Assembly: GCA_014218215.1 (NCBI GenBank)
Contig: CP043652.1
Coordinates: forward strand, 992,001-1,056,000
Source: Geodermatophilaceae bacterium NBWT11
GTDB lineage: Bacteria > Actinomycetota > Actinomycetes > Mycobacteriales > Geodermatophilaceae
Reading direction: 5' to 3'
Length of the DNA: 64,000 nucleotides
The translations under genes and the position numbers were made by a program. Positions 9,946 to 18,095 of this stretch are shown here, piece by piece (the first letter of the stretch is position 1; each line of letters opens with the position of its first letter). The notes beneath the pieces are model-generated. The model did not search any database and was not told the origin of the DNA. It saw nothing but the letters and a program-made list of their open reading frames with translations.

Positions 9946-10404
9946 ATGGACCGTCCCCCCGCACGCGCCCGCCGCGACCGGCACGGCCGTGGCCTGCGCG
10001 GTCGCCTCGTCCCGCCCGGTGTGCCGCTGTCCCGCAGCCGCGCCGAGCAGTTCGACGACCTGGTCCTCGACGCCGTCGAGGCCCTGGAGCGACGCTGGGA
10101 GAAGGAGCTCGCCGGGGTCGAGTTCGCCGTCGAGGACGTGCCGTGGGTCGACCACAGCAGCCCCGACGAGGTGGTGCTGGACGCCGACGTGCTCGACGAC
10201 GGCAGCGTGCCGCTGGCCCGGGTCCTGCCCGGCCACCGCGAGGGCGGCACCGAGCACCCCCCGCGGATCATCGTCTACCGGCGCCCCCTGGAGATCCGGG
10301 CCCACGACCGGGACGACCTGGCCGACCTCGTGCGGGACGTCGTGGTCGACCAGGTGGCCGTCCTGCTGGGCCGCGACCCGGAGGAGATCGACCCCACCGG
10401 TTGA
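9946..10404 (+). CDS. DUF1025 / metallopeptidase-family protein lacking the HExxH motif
   Basis: 152-residue protein matching the short 'metallopeptidase family' found opposite DUF3499 in actinobacteria. The N-terminus is basic (RPPARARRDRHGRG), followed by the family core (FDDLVLDAVEALERRW, IVYRRPLEIRA). Where zinc members have an HExxH helix this protein reads VVVDQVAVLLG, so the metal ligands and the general-base Glu are absent. It is therefore unlikely to be an active zinc protease. A structural or regulatory role is possible, and I cannot assign a function. Confidence 0.8.
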   Translation: MDRPPARARRDRHGRGLRGRLVPPGVPLSRSRAEQFDDLVLDAVEALERRWEKELAGVEFAVEDVPWVDHSSPDEVVLDADVLDDGSVPLARVLPGHREGGTEHPPRIIVYRRPLEIRAHDRDDLADLVRDVVVDQVAVLLGRDPEEIDPTG

Positions 10405-10431
10405 CCCCCGGGCCGCCCGGCGGGCCGTGTC

Positions 10432-11628
10432 ATGCTGCCTGCCGTGGACCGGGTCGACGAGGGAACGGGCGCGACCGGGCACCGGGGGCGGTGGACCGGG
10501 CTCGTCGTGGGCGGGGCGGTCCTCGCCGTGCTGGCCGTGGCCGGCGCCTTCACCGCGTCCCCGGCTGCCGGCGCCTGGGTGCTCGCCGCCCTGGCAGCGG
10601 CCCTCCTCCTCGGCGGCGGCGCTGCTGCCTGGGCGGGACGTGGACCGGCCGCGGAGCCCGCGCCGGCGGTCACCGCACCGACCAGCCCGCCGGCCGCGTC
10701 GGCCGCGCCGGTGCGGGAGGTCGACGACCTGCAGGCGTTCTTCGAGGCCCCACCGGGCACGACCGACGCCGTCGGACCGACCGACGGACCCGGGGAGGCC
10801 GTCGCCCCGGCGACGACCCCCGCCCCGGCGACGACCTCGGCCCCGGCCTCGGACCACCGTCCCTCGCAGGCCGTGCCGGCGGCTGCTGACGAGGCCCACC
10901 GGACGACCGTGCGCCGCATCGCCGTGGGTGCGACAGCGGCACTCCTGGTCGTGGTGGTCGGGGCCGCCGTCGCCGCCGCGCTCACCCGGGACGAGACCCC
11001 GCGGGGTGGGGACGGCGCCGGGCGGGTCGACCGGGACGGCTCGGCGAGCCCCACCGACACGCCCACGACGACGGCCCCGTCGACCCCGACCTCGGCCCCG
11101 GCCCCGTTCACCGCCGCCGCGGCCGGGGACCTGGCCGGCGTCGTGGTGTCCCCCGGCCGCGACGGACTGGAGGCCGACCTGGTCTTCGAGGGCATCGTCC
11201 TGGAGCCGCGCGCGGTGGGTTCCACCGTGACCCGACCGGGCCTGGCCCTGAGCACCGACGGCCGGTCGGGTGTCGCCCACCTCGAGCTGCCCACCTGGAA
11301 CTGCCTCTCGGCGACGGCCCCGGCCGACCCGGCTGCGGCCGGGTGCACGCCCGGACCGACCGAGTACGCGGACCTGGGCACCCCGACCCTGCGGGTCGAC
11401 GTGGCCGGCGGGGACTTCGAGCTGACCGGGGACTTCCCCACGTACACCCGCCCGAACGGCTCACCGCCGGCGTACACGGGCCGCACCTACGCCGTCACGG
11501 TCACCGGCGGACCCGCGGGCGAGGCTCGCGGCGAGGAGGCACGGGCGACCGGCGAGCTGGGCCTCGGCGGAGCCACCACCGGGACCCGGACCGACACCGA
11601 CGTCAACCTCGTCCGCGTCCCCGGCTGA
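10432..11628 (+). CDS. Unrecognised membrane protein with three predicted TM segments
   Basis: 398 residues. Hydrophobic segments lie at about 22-41, 48-67 and 163-184. Between TM2 and TM3 is a Pro/Ala/Thr-rich linker (about 70-160). After TM3 another Thr/Pro/Ser linker leads to a globular C-terminal domain (about 225-398), probably outside the cell, with two Cys about 14 residues apart that could form a disulfide. I recognise no named domain. The start may be the ATG at 10432 or a GTG four codons later. Its 3' end overlaps the convergent neighbour by 26 bases. Confidence 0.7.
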   Translation: MLPAVDRVDEGTGATGHRGRWTGLVVGGAVLAVLAVAGAFTASPAAGAWVLAALAAALLLGGGAAAWAGRGPAAEPAPAVTAPTSPPAASAAPVREVDDLQAFFEAPPGTTDAVGPTDGPGEAVAPATTPAPATTSAPASDHRPSQAVPAAADEAHRTTVRRIAVGATAALLVVVVGAAVAAALTRDETPRGGDGAGRVDRDGSASPTDTPTTTAPSTPTSAPAPFTAAAAGDLAGVVVSPGRDGLEADLVFEGIVLEPRAVGSTVTRPGLALSTDGRSGVAHLELPTWNCLSATAPADPAAAGCTPGPTEYADLGTPTLRVDVAGGDFELTGDFPTYTRPNGSPPAYTGRTYAVTVTGGPAGEARGEEARATGELGLGGATTGTRTDTDVNLVRVPG

Positions 11629-12412
11629 CCGACCAGGACGCCGCGGTCAACGACACCGACGGCTGGCCGGGGCCGCTGTCCAGCCCTCCGGTCTCGGTCC
11701 ACCCCCACCAGGGGCGACGTGGTCCGTCACCGACCAGGGTGAGCAGCCCGGCCACGACGCGGCCGCCACGGACGACGACGGCGTGTTCCAGACCGCCCAG
11801 TCCCGCGTGCACCCGCGCCGCGGCACGGACCGGCCCGAGCCCCGCCCCCGGTGGACGCCGGTCCAGGAACGCCGGGAGCCACCGCTCGAGGTCGACCGGG
11901 TCCTGGGAGCGGTGCACGGCGCCCAGGTCGTCCAGCCGGTCCACCAGCGTGCGGGCGCGCTCGGTCCGGAAGTGGGCGCCGGTGCCGAGCCGGCGGGCCA
12001 GGGCGGACAGCGCCGGGTCGCCGAGCGGCAGGCCGGTCAGCCGCAGGGACCACCGGCCCGGCAGCGACTCGAGCAGCCCGACGACCCCGTCGACCAGCTC
12101 CTCGGCGGCTCCGTGGTCGACGACCGGGAGCCGGCGGGGCGGCGCCCCCGCCGGGTCGGGCAGGTCGCCGTCCCCGAGCAGGCGGACGGTCGTGACGGGC
12201 CCGCGCCGCCGGGACGACAGCAGGGCCGCCCCGCGGGGACGGCCCTGCTGGTGGGACTCGACGAGGACGCCGTGCAGACGGGCCGACGACGCCTGGGCGG
12301 CGGTGGTCAGCCACGGACCACGAGCGGTGACGGGTCCTCGGACCGTGAGCGGTGCGGTGGCGCGGATCTCACGCACCAGGCCGGCACGGCCGGCGGTGAC
12401 CCGGGTCGTCAT
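11603..12412 (-). CDS. Unrecognised 269-residue protein (possible GNAT/BioF2-like acyltransferase)
   Basis: I do not firmly recognise this protein. Codon third positions are strongly GC, which supports real coding on this strand. The layout (short beta-rich N-terminal half, RWSLRLTGLPLGD, then RWLPAFLDRR and a C-terminal strand AVVVRGGRVVAGLLTLVGDG) faintly resembles the acetyltransferase_6/BioF2 fold. That is only an impression. The tail is basic and Ser/Gly-rich. ATG start with a weak ribosome-binding site. It overlaps the convergent membrane-protein gene by 26 bases and lies downstream of whiB on the same strand. Confidence 0.6.
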   Translation of the reverse strand: MTTRVTAGRAGLVREIRATAPLTVRGPVTARGPWLTTAAQASSARLHGVLVESHQQGRPRGAALLSSRRRGPVTTVRLLGDGDLPDPAGAPPRRLPVVDHGAAEELVDGVVGLLESLPGRWSLRLTGLPLGDPALSALARRLGTGAHFRTERARTLVDRLDDLGAVHRSQDPVDLERWLPAFLDRRPPGAGLGPVRAAARVHAGLGGLEHAVVVRGGRVVAGLLTLVGDGPRRPWWGWTETGGLDSGPGQPSVSLTAASWSVSRGRGRG

Positions 12413-12463
12413 CGACCCAGTCGATCACAGGACCGGGTGGAACGGCCCGCCCCCGGGCTCCCG

Positions 12464-12482
12464 GCCCGAGCAGAGCTCGGGC
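12464..12482 (-). terminator. Possible whiB terminator hairpin
   Basis: An 8-bp perfect stem (12464-12471 with 12475-12482) and a 3-base loop lie 22 bases past the whiB stop, in a G/C-only context without a T-run. This is weak support. Confidence 0.4.
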
Positions 12483-12503
12483 GGGGGGAGGGCAGGTCCT
12501 CGA

Positions 12504-12839
12504 TCAGACGGCGCGACGACGCAGCCGACGACGCTCACGCTCGGACAGCCCGCCCCAGATCCCGAAGCGCTCGTCCTTGCCCAGCGCGTACTCCAGGCAC
12601 TCCATCTTGACCTCGCACCCGGTGCAGATCTTCTTGGCCTCCCGGGTGGAGCCGCCCTTCTCCGGAAAGAAGGCCTCCGGGTCGGTCTCGGCGCACAGGG
12701 CGCGCTCCTGCCAGCTCTTGTCGTCCTCGAGACCGGCGTTCCAGTCGGCGCCCCCCAGCGCCGAGACACTCGGCCCGTAGGCGGAGTTGCCCGCCGGAGC
12801 CTGCTGCTTGTAATCGCTCAACCACGACACCTCTGCCAT
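12504..12839 (-). CDS. whiB2: WhiB-family iron-sulfur transcription factor (WhiB2/WhmD-like)
   Basis: 111 residues with the four cluster-binding Cys of the WhiB family: one in ALCAETD, then CTGCEVKMEC. The G[VI]WGG turn (GIWGGLSERERR) and a basic C-terminal helix RRLRRRAV that contacts DNA follow. Position between DUF3499/DUF1025 and the F420 genes matches the WhiB2/WhmD locus, a regulator needed for septation in mycobacteria. The ATG at 12839 has an AGAGGGG ribosome-binding site. A longer in-frame reading to 13451 runs through the promoter and is rejected. Confidence 0.92.
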   Translation of the reverse strand: MAEVSWLSDYKQQAPAGNSAYGPSVSALGGADWNAGLEDDKSWQERALCAETDPEAFFPEKGGSTREAKKICTGCEVKMECLEYALGKDERFGIWGGLSERERRRLRRRAV

Positions 12840-13143
12840 GACGATGCGTCCCCTCTCGCCTTCGTCACGGTGCGTGACCTCCGGGCTGTTCCCGGGGGTC
12901 GTGCACCTGGTGACACCCGGGGAATTACACGCGTGTCGTTGTGCTCGGGTCAAGTCGGCCAGGTGTAACACCGAGTACCACGAGTCACAGCTGTCACGGC
13001 GGGTCTCGACAGGGTCACAGAACCCCCCGACACGCCGCGCCGATGCACGACATCTGCCCACGGACCCCCCTCGTTTCATGCAGATCAATCCGAGGGACTC
13101 CCGCCGTCCCGAACGGGACTTGCCATCGGGCACCATGGTGTGC
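12840..13143. other. Divergent intergenic region between whiB and cofD
   Basis: 304 bases without a gene. The half nearer whiB holds a good promoter-like pair on the minus strand (12924-12953). Two small palindromes flank it: GGTGTAACACC at 12962-12972, upstream of the -35 box, and GGTGACACC at 12909-12917, near the expected start of transcription. I see no convincing promoter for cofD in the other half, nor any small ORF with a ribosome-binding site. Confidence 0.6.
12924..12953 (-). promoter_or_regulatory. Predicted whiB promoter
   Basis: On the minus strand, TTGACC (12953-12948) and TGTAAT (12929-12924) are separated by 18 bases and lie about 85 bases before the whiB ATG. Both hexamers match housekeeping-sigma consensus at five and four positions, unusually well for DNA this GC-rich. 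Confidence 0.6.
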
Positions 13144-14094
13144 ATGGAGATCGTGGTCGTCGCCGGCGGAGTCGGCGGTGCCCGCTTCCTGGCCGGGCTC
13201 GTCACAGCAGCCCCAGGGGCCACGATCACGGCCGTGGTGAACACCGGGGACGACGTCACCCTGCACGGGCTGCGGATCTGCCCGGACCTGGACACCGTGA
13301 TGTACACGCTGGGTGACGGCATCGACCCCGAGCGCGGCTGGGGACGGCGTGGTGAGACCTGGACCGTCAAGGACGAGCTGGCCGCGTACGGCGCCGAACC
13401 GACCTGGTTCGGCCTGGGCGACCGGGACCTGGCGACCCATCTGATCCGCACCCGGATGCTCGATGCGGGCTACCCGCTCTCCCAGGTGACCACCGCACTG
13501 GCCGAGCGCTGGCGGCCCGGGGTCACCCTGCTGCCGATGAGCGACGAACGGGTGGAGACGCACGTCGTGGTGGCCGACCCGGAGACCGGCCGGCAGCAGG
13601 CGATCCACTTCCAGGAGTGGTGGATCAAGCACCGGGCGTCCCTGGACCCCACGGCCTTCGTCCAGGTCGGTGTCGAGGACGCCCGGCCGGCACCCGGCGT
13701 GGTCGAGGCGTTCGCCACCGCCGACGCGGTGCTCCTGGCGCCCTCGAACCCCGTCGTGTCGGTCGGCACGGTCCTCGGGGTGCCGGGGATGCGGGAGGCC
13801 CTGCTCGCCACCCCCGGGCGGGTCGTCGGGCTGTCCCCGATCGTGGGCGGCTCGGTCGTCCGCGGGATGGCCGACCGGTGCCTGCCCGCCCTGGGCATCG
13901 AGGTGAGCGCCGAGGGCGTGGGCCGGCACTACGGGGCACGCTCGGACGGCGGGCTGCTCGACGCGTGGCTGGTGCACGAGAGCGACAGCTCCGACGTGCC
14001 CGGGGTCGACGTCCGCGCCGTGCCGTTGCTGATGACCGATCCCGACGCGACGCAGGCGATAGCCCGGGCCGCGCTGGACGCCGCGGGTGTCTGA
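13144..14094 (+). CDS. cofD: LPPG:FO 2-phospho-L-lactate transferase (F420 biosynthesis)
   Basis: Transfers the phospholactyl-type group onto FO to give F420-0 (or dehydro-F420-0, as shown for mycobacterial FbiA). The 316-residue product starts with the nucleotide-binding motif [13 protein letters not shown]. It continues with family motifs [30 protein letters not shown] and [12 protein letters not shown]. The ATG at 13144 matches where homologues begin. An ATG three codons earlier (13135) is also possible. Its end overlaps the cofE GTG start by 8 bases, so cofD-cofE form one operon, as fbiA-fbiB do. Confidence 0.93.
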   Translation: MEIVVVAGGVGGARFLAGLVTAAPGATITAVVNTGDDVTLHGLRICPDLDTVMYTLGDGIDPERGWGRRGETWTVKDELAAYGAEPTWFGLGDRDLATHLIRTRMLDAGYPLSQVTTALAERWRPGVTLLPMSDERVETHVVVADPETGRQQAIHFQEWWIKHRASLDPTAFVQVGVEDARPAPGVVEAFATADAVLLAPSNPVVSVGTVLGVPGMREALLATPGRVVGLSPIVGGSVVRGMADRCLPALGIEVSAEGVGRHYGARSDGGLLDAWLVHESDSSDVPGVDVRAVPLLMTDPDATQAIARAALDAAGV

Positions 14095-15139
14095 GCCGGT
14101 CGGGCTGCGGGTCCTGCCGGTCGCCGGGCTGCCCGAGTTCTCCCCGGGGGACGACCTCGCCGGTGCGATCGCCGCCGCGGCGCCGTGGCTGGCCGACGGG
14201 GACGTCGTCGTGGTCACCTCGAAGGTCGTCTCGAAGACCGAGGGCGCCCTGGTGCACATCGGTGCCGACGAGGACCGTGAGGTCGCGCGGCAGCGTGCGA
14301 TCGACGACGAGACCGTGCGGGTGGTGGCCCGCCGCGGCCCGCTGAAGATCGTGGAGACCCGACAGGGCTGGGTGGTCGCCGCAGCCGGCATCGACGCCTC
14401 CAACGTGGCCGCCGGCCGGCTCGTCCTGCTCCCCCGCGACGCCGACGCCTCGGCCCGGTCACTGCGCTCCTCGCTCCACGACCTGCTGGGCGTCACCGTG
14501 GCCGTCGTCGTCAGCGACACCTTCGGCCGCACCTGGCGCGAGGGCCTGACCGACGTGGCCGTCGGGTCGGCCGGCATCCCGGCCCTCCTGGACCACCGGG
14601 GGGACGTCGACGCACACGGCAACCGGCTGGAGACCACCCAGGTGGCCCTCGTCGACGAGCTCGCCGGTGCCGCCGACCTGGTCAAGGGCAAGCTCGCCGG
14701 CGTGCCGGTGGCGGTGGTCCGCGGGGTGCCCTTCGCCGCACCGCCGGAGGACGTCGGCACCCGGCCGCTCGTCCGCCTCGGGCCCGGCGACCTCTTCGCG
14801 TACGGCACCCGGGACCTGGTCGGCGCCCGCCGCCCGGTCGCGGACCCGGCCCCCCGCCCGGGCGGGGTCGAGGCCGTCGCAGCGGCGTTCCGGGTCGCCA
14901 CGGCAGCGCTGCCCGAGTTCCCCGTGGTCTTCTCCTACGGCGGTGCGGACGACGGCGTCGTCGACGTGCACCTGACCGACGCGGTGTCCACCACGACGGC
15001 GGTCAACCTGGGCGCGCTGGTCGGGGCGGCCCTGGTGCAGCTGCACGCCGAGGGGTGGGCCACTCGCTGGGAGCCGGTGGGGACGCCCGGCGGGTCGTCG
15101 CTGGTGGGTCGGGTGCGGCTGGGGTCGCTGCCGGACTGA
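14087..15139 (+). CDS. cofE: Coenzyme F420-0:L-glutamate ligase with a short C-terminal extension
   Basis: GTP-dependent ligase adding gamma-linked glutamates to F420-0. The CofE core covers about residues 1-245: [13 protein letters not shown], a conserved [11 protein letters not shown] segment and [11 protein letters not shown]. The protein is 350 residues, longer than archaeal CofE (about 250) but shorter than mycobacterial FbiB (about 450), which has a full nitroreductase-like C-terminal domain. Here the tail (about 250-350) keeps only a stretch such as [18 protein letters not shown] that resembles the nitroreductase dimer helix. No clear FMN-binding arginine motif is visible, so reductase activity is doubtful. 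GTG start. Confidence 0.88.
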   Translation: MSEPVGLRVLPVAGLPEFSPGDDLAGAIAAAAPWLADGDVVVVTSKVVSKTEGALVHIGADEDREVARQRAIDDETVRVVARRGPLKIVETRQGWVVAAAGIDASNVAAGRLVLLPRDADASARSLRSSLHDLLGVTVAVVVSDTFGRTWREGLTDVAVGSAGIPALLDHRGDVDAHGNRLETTQVALVDELAGAADLVKGKLAGVPVAVVRGVPFAAPPEDVGTRPLVRLGPGDLFAYGTRDLVGARRPVADPAPRPGGVEAVAAAFRVATAALPEFPVVFSYGGADDGVVDVHLTDAVSTTTAVNLGALVGAALVQLHAEGWATRWEPVGTPGGSSLVGRVRLGSLPD

Positions 15140-15187
15140 ACCGGCCGGGACCGCGCAGCCCGCCCGGCCGGGGACGAGGACCCGCGG

Positions 15188-16336
15188 TCAGCGGGCGAGG
15201 CGCCCCGCGAGTCGTCGCACGGGCCCCAGGGCCCGTCGCTTGACGCGGATGAGCCGCATCTCCTTGTCGGTGACGACCTGCAGCGCCGCACCCTCCGGGA
15301 CCTCCGGCACGACGGGCTCGTCCTCGACCACTGGTTCGGGGAGTCGCTGCTCCTCCGGCGCCGTGAAGCCCTCTGCCAACCTGCGGGACCGGTCGACGTC
15401 CGACAACGTCCGCGGCAGCCGGCGCAGGGTGACGTAGTACTCGAGGTCGTCCACGGCGGTGGGGAGCACGTCTTCGACGACGAAGTCGAGCAGTCCCAGA
15501 GACGCCAACACCGACAACTGGTCCACCAGCTCCGTGGGGGTGAAGAGCCAGACGTGGCAGTCGATGTAGTCGCTCGTGCCGGCGTGTGCGGCCAGTTGCT
15601 CCTGCACGTAGGCCAGATCGTGGATCCGGCCCGCTGGGCCCGGGTCCACGCCGCGCCAGGCATCCCCGGGGGTGATGACCACGGCCTCGGCATGGTGGTC
15701 GTACACCGCGCGCACCGAGGGCCGGGTGTCCCCGTCCTCGTGGGCGGCGAGCATCTGGCCGACCGTCGTCCGCGGGCGTCGAGCGTCGAAGCAGTACCGC
15801 CGGTCCGGGACCGCGAGCGCGAGGAGCCCGTCGTCGACGAGCGAGCCAGCCAGGTCGGCCAACCACCCGACCAGGTCGGGCACGTGCTCGACGACGTGCG
15901 AGGCGACCGCCCAGTCGAACGGGCCGACCCCCTCCGCCGCTTCCGTGATCGAACGGACCCGTCCGTCCTGGGTCAGCGGCATGTCGACCTGCACGATGTC
16001 CTCGACCGGCACCCCGGGGTGACCGGAGTAGTGCTGACGCAGCGACTCCGTCGTGTCGATGTCCACGTACCAGACATCGGCTTCGTCCTTCGTCACCATG
16101 GGCGCGTACAGCGGCCCGACCTCCAGGCCCCGACCGCGGGTCGTGTCCAGGCAACGGAGGGTCTTCGCGACCCGCTCGGGCCGGACGCGTGAGATGAGGT
16201 CGGGGACCGAGGCGTCAGCACTCCGTCCCTCGAGGGGCCCGACGGTCTCGAGGACCGTCTCGTCTACCTCGCGCTCCCCCACTGTGGGCGAGTTCGTCGT
16301 TCTCACGTCATCGGTGTCGATGTCGGCGATCGTCAT
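15188..16336 (-). CDS. SAM-dependent methyltransferase
   Basis: 382-residue class I methyltransferase. Motif I-like GLEVGPLYAPM is at about residue 70. VWYVDID acts as the acidic loop, a DWAVASHVVEHVPDL segment is typical of Methyltransf_11/23, and LALAVPDRRYCFD follows. The C-terminal third is charged and ends in a basic stretch (RVKRRALGPVRRLAGRLAR). Such proteins are frequent in glycan clusters and methylate sugars or lipid carriers, but the substrate is unknown. The ATG at 16336 has a GGGAG site upstream. The longer reading from 16465 is less likely. It is divergent from rmlC. Confidence 0.78.
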   Translation of the reverse strand: MTIADIDTDDVRTTNSPTVGEREVDETVLETVGPLEGRSADASVPDLISRVRPERVAKTLRCLDTTRGRGLEVGPLYAPMVTKDEADVWYVDIDTTESLRQHYSGHPGVPVEDIVQVDMPLTQDGRVRSITEAAEGVGPFDWAVASHVVEHVPDLVGWLADLAGSLVDDGLLALAVPDRRYCFDARRPRTTVGQMLAAHEDGDTRPSVRAVYDHHAEAVVITPGDAWRGVDPGPAGRIHDLAYVQEQLAAHAGTSDYIDCHVWLFTPTELVDQLSVLASLGLLDFVVEDVLPTAVDDLEYYVTLRRLPRTLSDVDRSRRLAEGFTAPEEQRLPEPVVEDEPVVPEVPEGAALQVVTDKEMRLIRVKRRALGPVRRLAGRLAR

Positions 16337-16557
16337 CCCGGGGGCTCCCGTCTCGGACGCTGCACTACTCAGCGTGATCGGTGGGTGACCTGCGTCTGTG
16401 TGGAACCTATCAGTCCGGATGGTCGCGACCGGGTGCTCCGACGCCCCCGACGATCGGAGGAGCACCGCCTGTCACTCGGGTCCCACGCCCACCGGGAGCA
16501 CTCGCCCACCGGGCCGCCAGCGCCGATCCCCGCGAGCTCTGCGGCTACCGTCACGCC

Positions 16558-17169
16558 GTGCAGATCCGTGAGCTCGACGTCCCCGACAGCTACGTGCTGG
16601 ACCTGACCCCGCACGGCGACAGCCGGGGTCGGTTCACCGAGTGGTACCGAGCCGACGTGCTCGCCGAGGCCACCGGTTTCGGGCTGACCCTCGCCCAGGC
16701 CAACCACTCCGTGTCCGCCCGTGGCGTCCTGCGCGGCGTGCACTTCGCGCTGGTCCCGCCCGGTCAGGCGAAGTACGTCTACTGCCCCAGCGGGAAGATC
16801 CTCGACGTCATCGTGGACATCCGGGTGGACTCCCCCACCTTCGGCACCGTGGACGCCGTCGAGCTCGACAGCGAGAACCCGAAGGCCGTCTACCTCTCCG
16901 AGGGCCTGGGGCACGCGTTCGTGTCGCTGGCGGACAACACCTCGGTGACCTACCTGGTCTCCAGCGGCTACTCCCCCGGCCGGGAGTTCGGCATCAACCC
17001 CATGGACCCCGACCTGGCCCTGCCCTGGCCCACCGACGTCGAGTTCGAGCTGTCGGCCAAGGACACCGCCGCACCCACGTTGGCCGAGGCCCGCGAGCAG
17101 GGTCTGCTGCCCACGATGGAGCAGTGCACCGCGCGCTACGAGGAACTGCGCGCTCAGAACCGCCGGTAG
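16558..17169 (+). CDS. rmlC: dTDP-4-dehydrorhamnose 3,5-epimerase
   Basis: 203-residue cupin epimerase acting third in dTDP-L-rhamnose synthesis. The start is the GTG at 16558, giving VQIRELDVPDSY. It has RGRFTEWYR, then VLRGVHFALVPPGQAKYVYC, whose His is the expected general base, and DIRVDSPTFG. SEGLGHAFVSLAD and LVSSGYSPGREFGINP complete the active site. It lies some 13 kb from rmlA and 26 kb from rmlB-rmlD, so the pathway is split across the window. Its end overlaps the convergent DNA glycosylase gene by 16 bases. Confidence 0.9.
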   Translation: MQIRELDVPDSYVLDLTPHGDSRGRFTEWYRADVLAEATGFGLTLAQANHSVSARGVLRGVHFALVPPGQAKYVYCPSGKILDVIVDIRVDSPTFGTVDAVELDSENPKAVYLSEGLGHAFVSLADNTSVTYLVSSGYSPGREFGINPMDPDLALPWPTDVEFELSAKDTAAPTLAEAREQGLLPTMEQCTARYEELRAQNRR

Positions 17170-18080
17170 TCCGTCGGGGCCATCCGCGGGCCGCGCTTGG
17201 GGGGCATCGTCCCGCCGATCCCGAGCAGCCTCACGACCCGCTGGCGATGGCCCCGCCAGGGCTCCAGCAGCTCGAGCATGCCGGCGTCGTCGGTCTTCCG
17301 GCCCGCCAGCGACCACCCCACCAGGTTCTTCAGGTGGTAGTCGCCGGTGCTGACCTGGTCGGGGCAGCCGATGGCCCGCTGGGCCACCTCGGCCGCCGTC
17401 CACACGCCGATGCCGGGGACCGACCGCAGCCGGCGCCGCAGGTCCTCGCAGTCGGTGTGGTCGTCGCACTCCAACCGGGACGCGACGCCCGCCACCGCGA
17501 GGAGGGCACGACGCCGGGCGCCGTCCAGACCGCAGCGGTGCCACTCCCAGTCGGTGACCGCCCGCACCCGCTCGGCCGGGGGCACGACCCGCATCCCCGC
17601 CGGGGCCGGCCCGGGGGCCGGCTCCCCCGCGAGCTGCAGGAGCTGCTTCCAGGTGCGGTGCGCCTCGATGCCGGTGACCTTCTGCTCCAGCACCCCGGGC
17701 AGCAACGCGTCCCAGACCCGCCCCGTGCTGCCGATCCGGAGCCACGGTGAGCTCCGGTGCAACCGGTCGACCAGCGGGTGCAGGTGAGCGGCGAACCCCT
17801 CGGGCCGGTCGTCGGCCCCCAGCCAGCGGGGGACGACGTCGACCGCCCACTCCGCACCCGGGCCCCACGCCTGGGCGCTGACCAGACCGGCGTGCACCGT
17901 GATGCGCACGGTGGCCGGTCCCACCGGGGTCGACGTCGTCCGCCAGGCGGCCCCGTCGGCCGTGTACTGCAGCGTGGGGTCGCCGTGACCGCGCCGGTGC
18001 GGGGACAGCGCCCGACGGACGTCCAGGGGCCAGTCCGGCCGCCAGGTCGCCTCGCGCGGTGTCTGGACCGTCGTGGTCAG
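17154..18080 (-). CDS. DNA-3-methyladenine glycosylase II-like (AlkA, HhH-GPD), probable CTG start
   Basis: Base-excision repair glycosylase. The HhH-GPD core reads LRSVPGIGVWTAAEV, followed by STGDYHLKN, whose Asp matches the catalytic Asp of AlkA. The first standard start in frame is GTG 17924, but coding-like sequence continues upstream for 52 codons (WRPDWPLDVRRALSPHRRG, GDPTLQY), matching the N-terminal region of actinobacterial homologues. No ATG, GTG or TTG exists between 17924 and the in-frame stop that ends the SDR gene. A CTG at 18080 lies 6 bases after GAGGGAG. I therefore annotate CTG 18080 (308 residues). It follows the SDR gene by 15 bases. Confidence 0.75.
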   Translation of the reverse strand: MTTTVQTPREATWRPDWPLDVRRALSPHRRGHGDPTLQYTADGAAWRTTSTPVGPATVRITVHAGLVSAQAWGPGAEWAVDVVPRWLGADDRPEGFAAHLHPLVDRLHRSSPWLRIGSTGRVWDALLPGVLEQKVTGIEAHRTWKQLLQLAGEPAPGPAPAGMRVVPPAERVRAVTDWEWHRCGLDGARRRALLAVAGVASRLECDDHTDCEDLRRRLRSVPGIGVWTAAEVAQRAIGCPDQVSTGDYHLKNLVGWSLAGRKTDDAGMLELLEPWRGHRQRVVRLLGIGGTMPPKRGPRMAPTDYRRF

Positions 18081-18095
18081 GTCAGCTCCCTCGGG

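Noticed and set aside
17154-17924. DNA glycosylase starting at GTG 17924
   Set aside because: It would drop 52 residues that look like the family N-terminus; CTG 18080 with a good ribosome-binding site is preferred.
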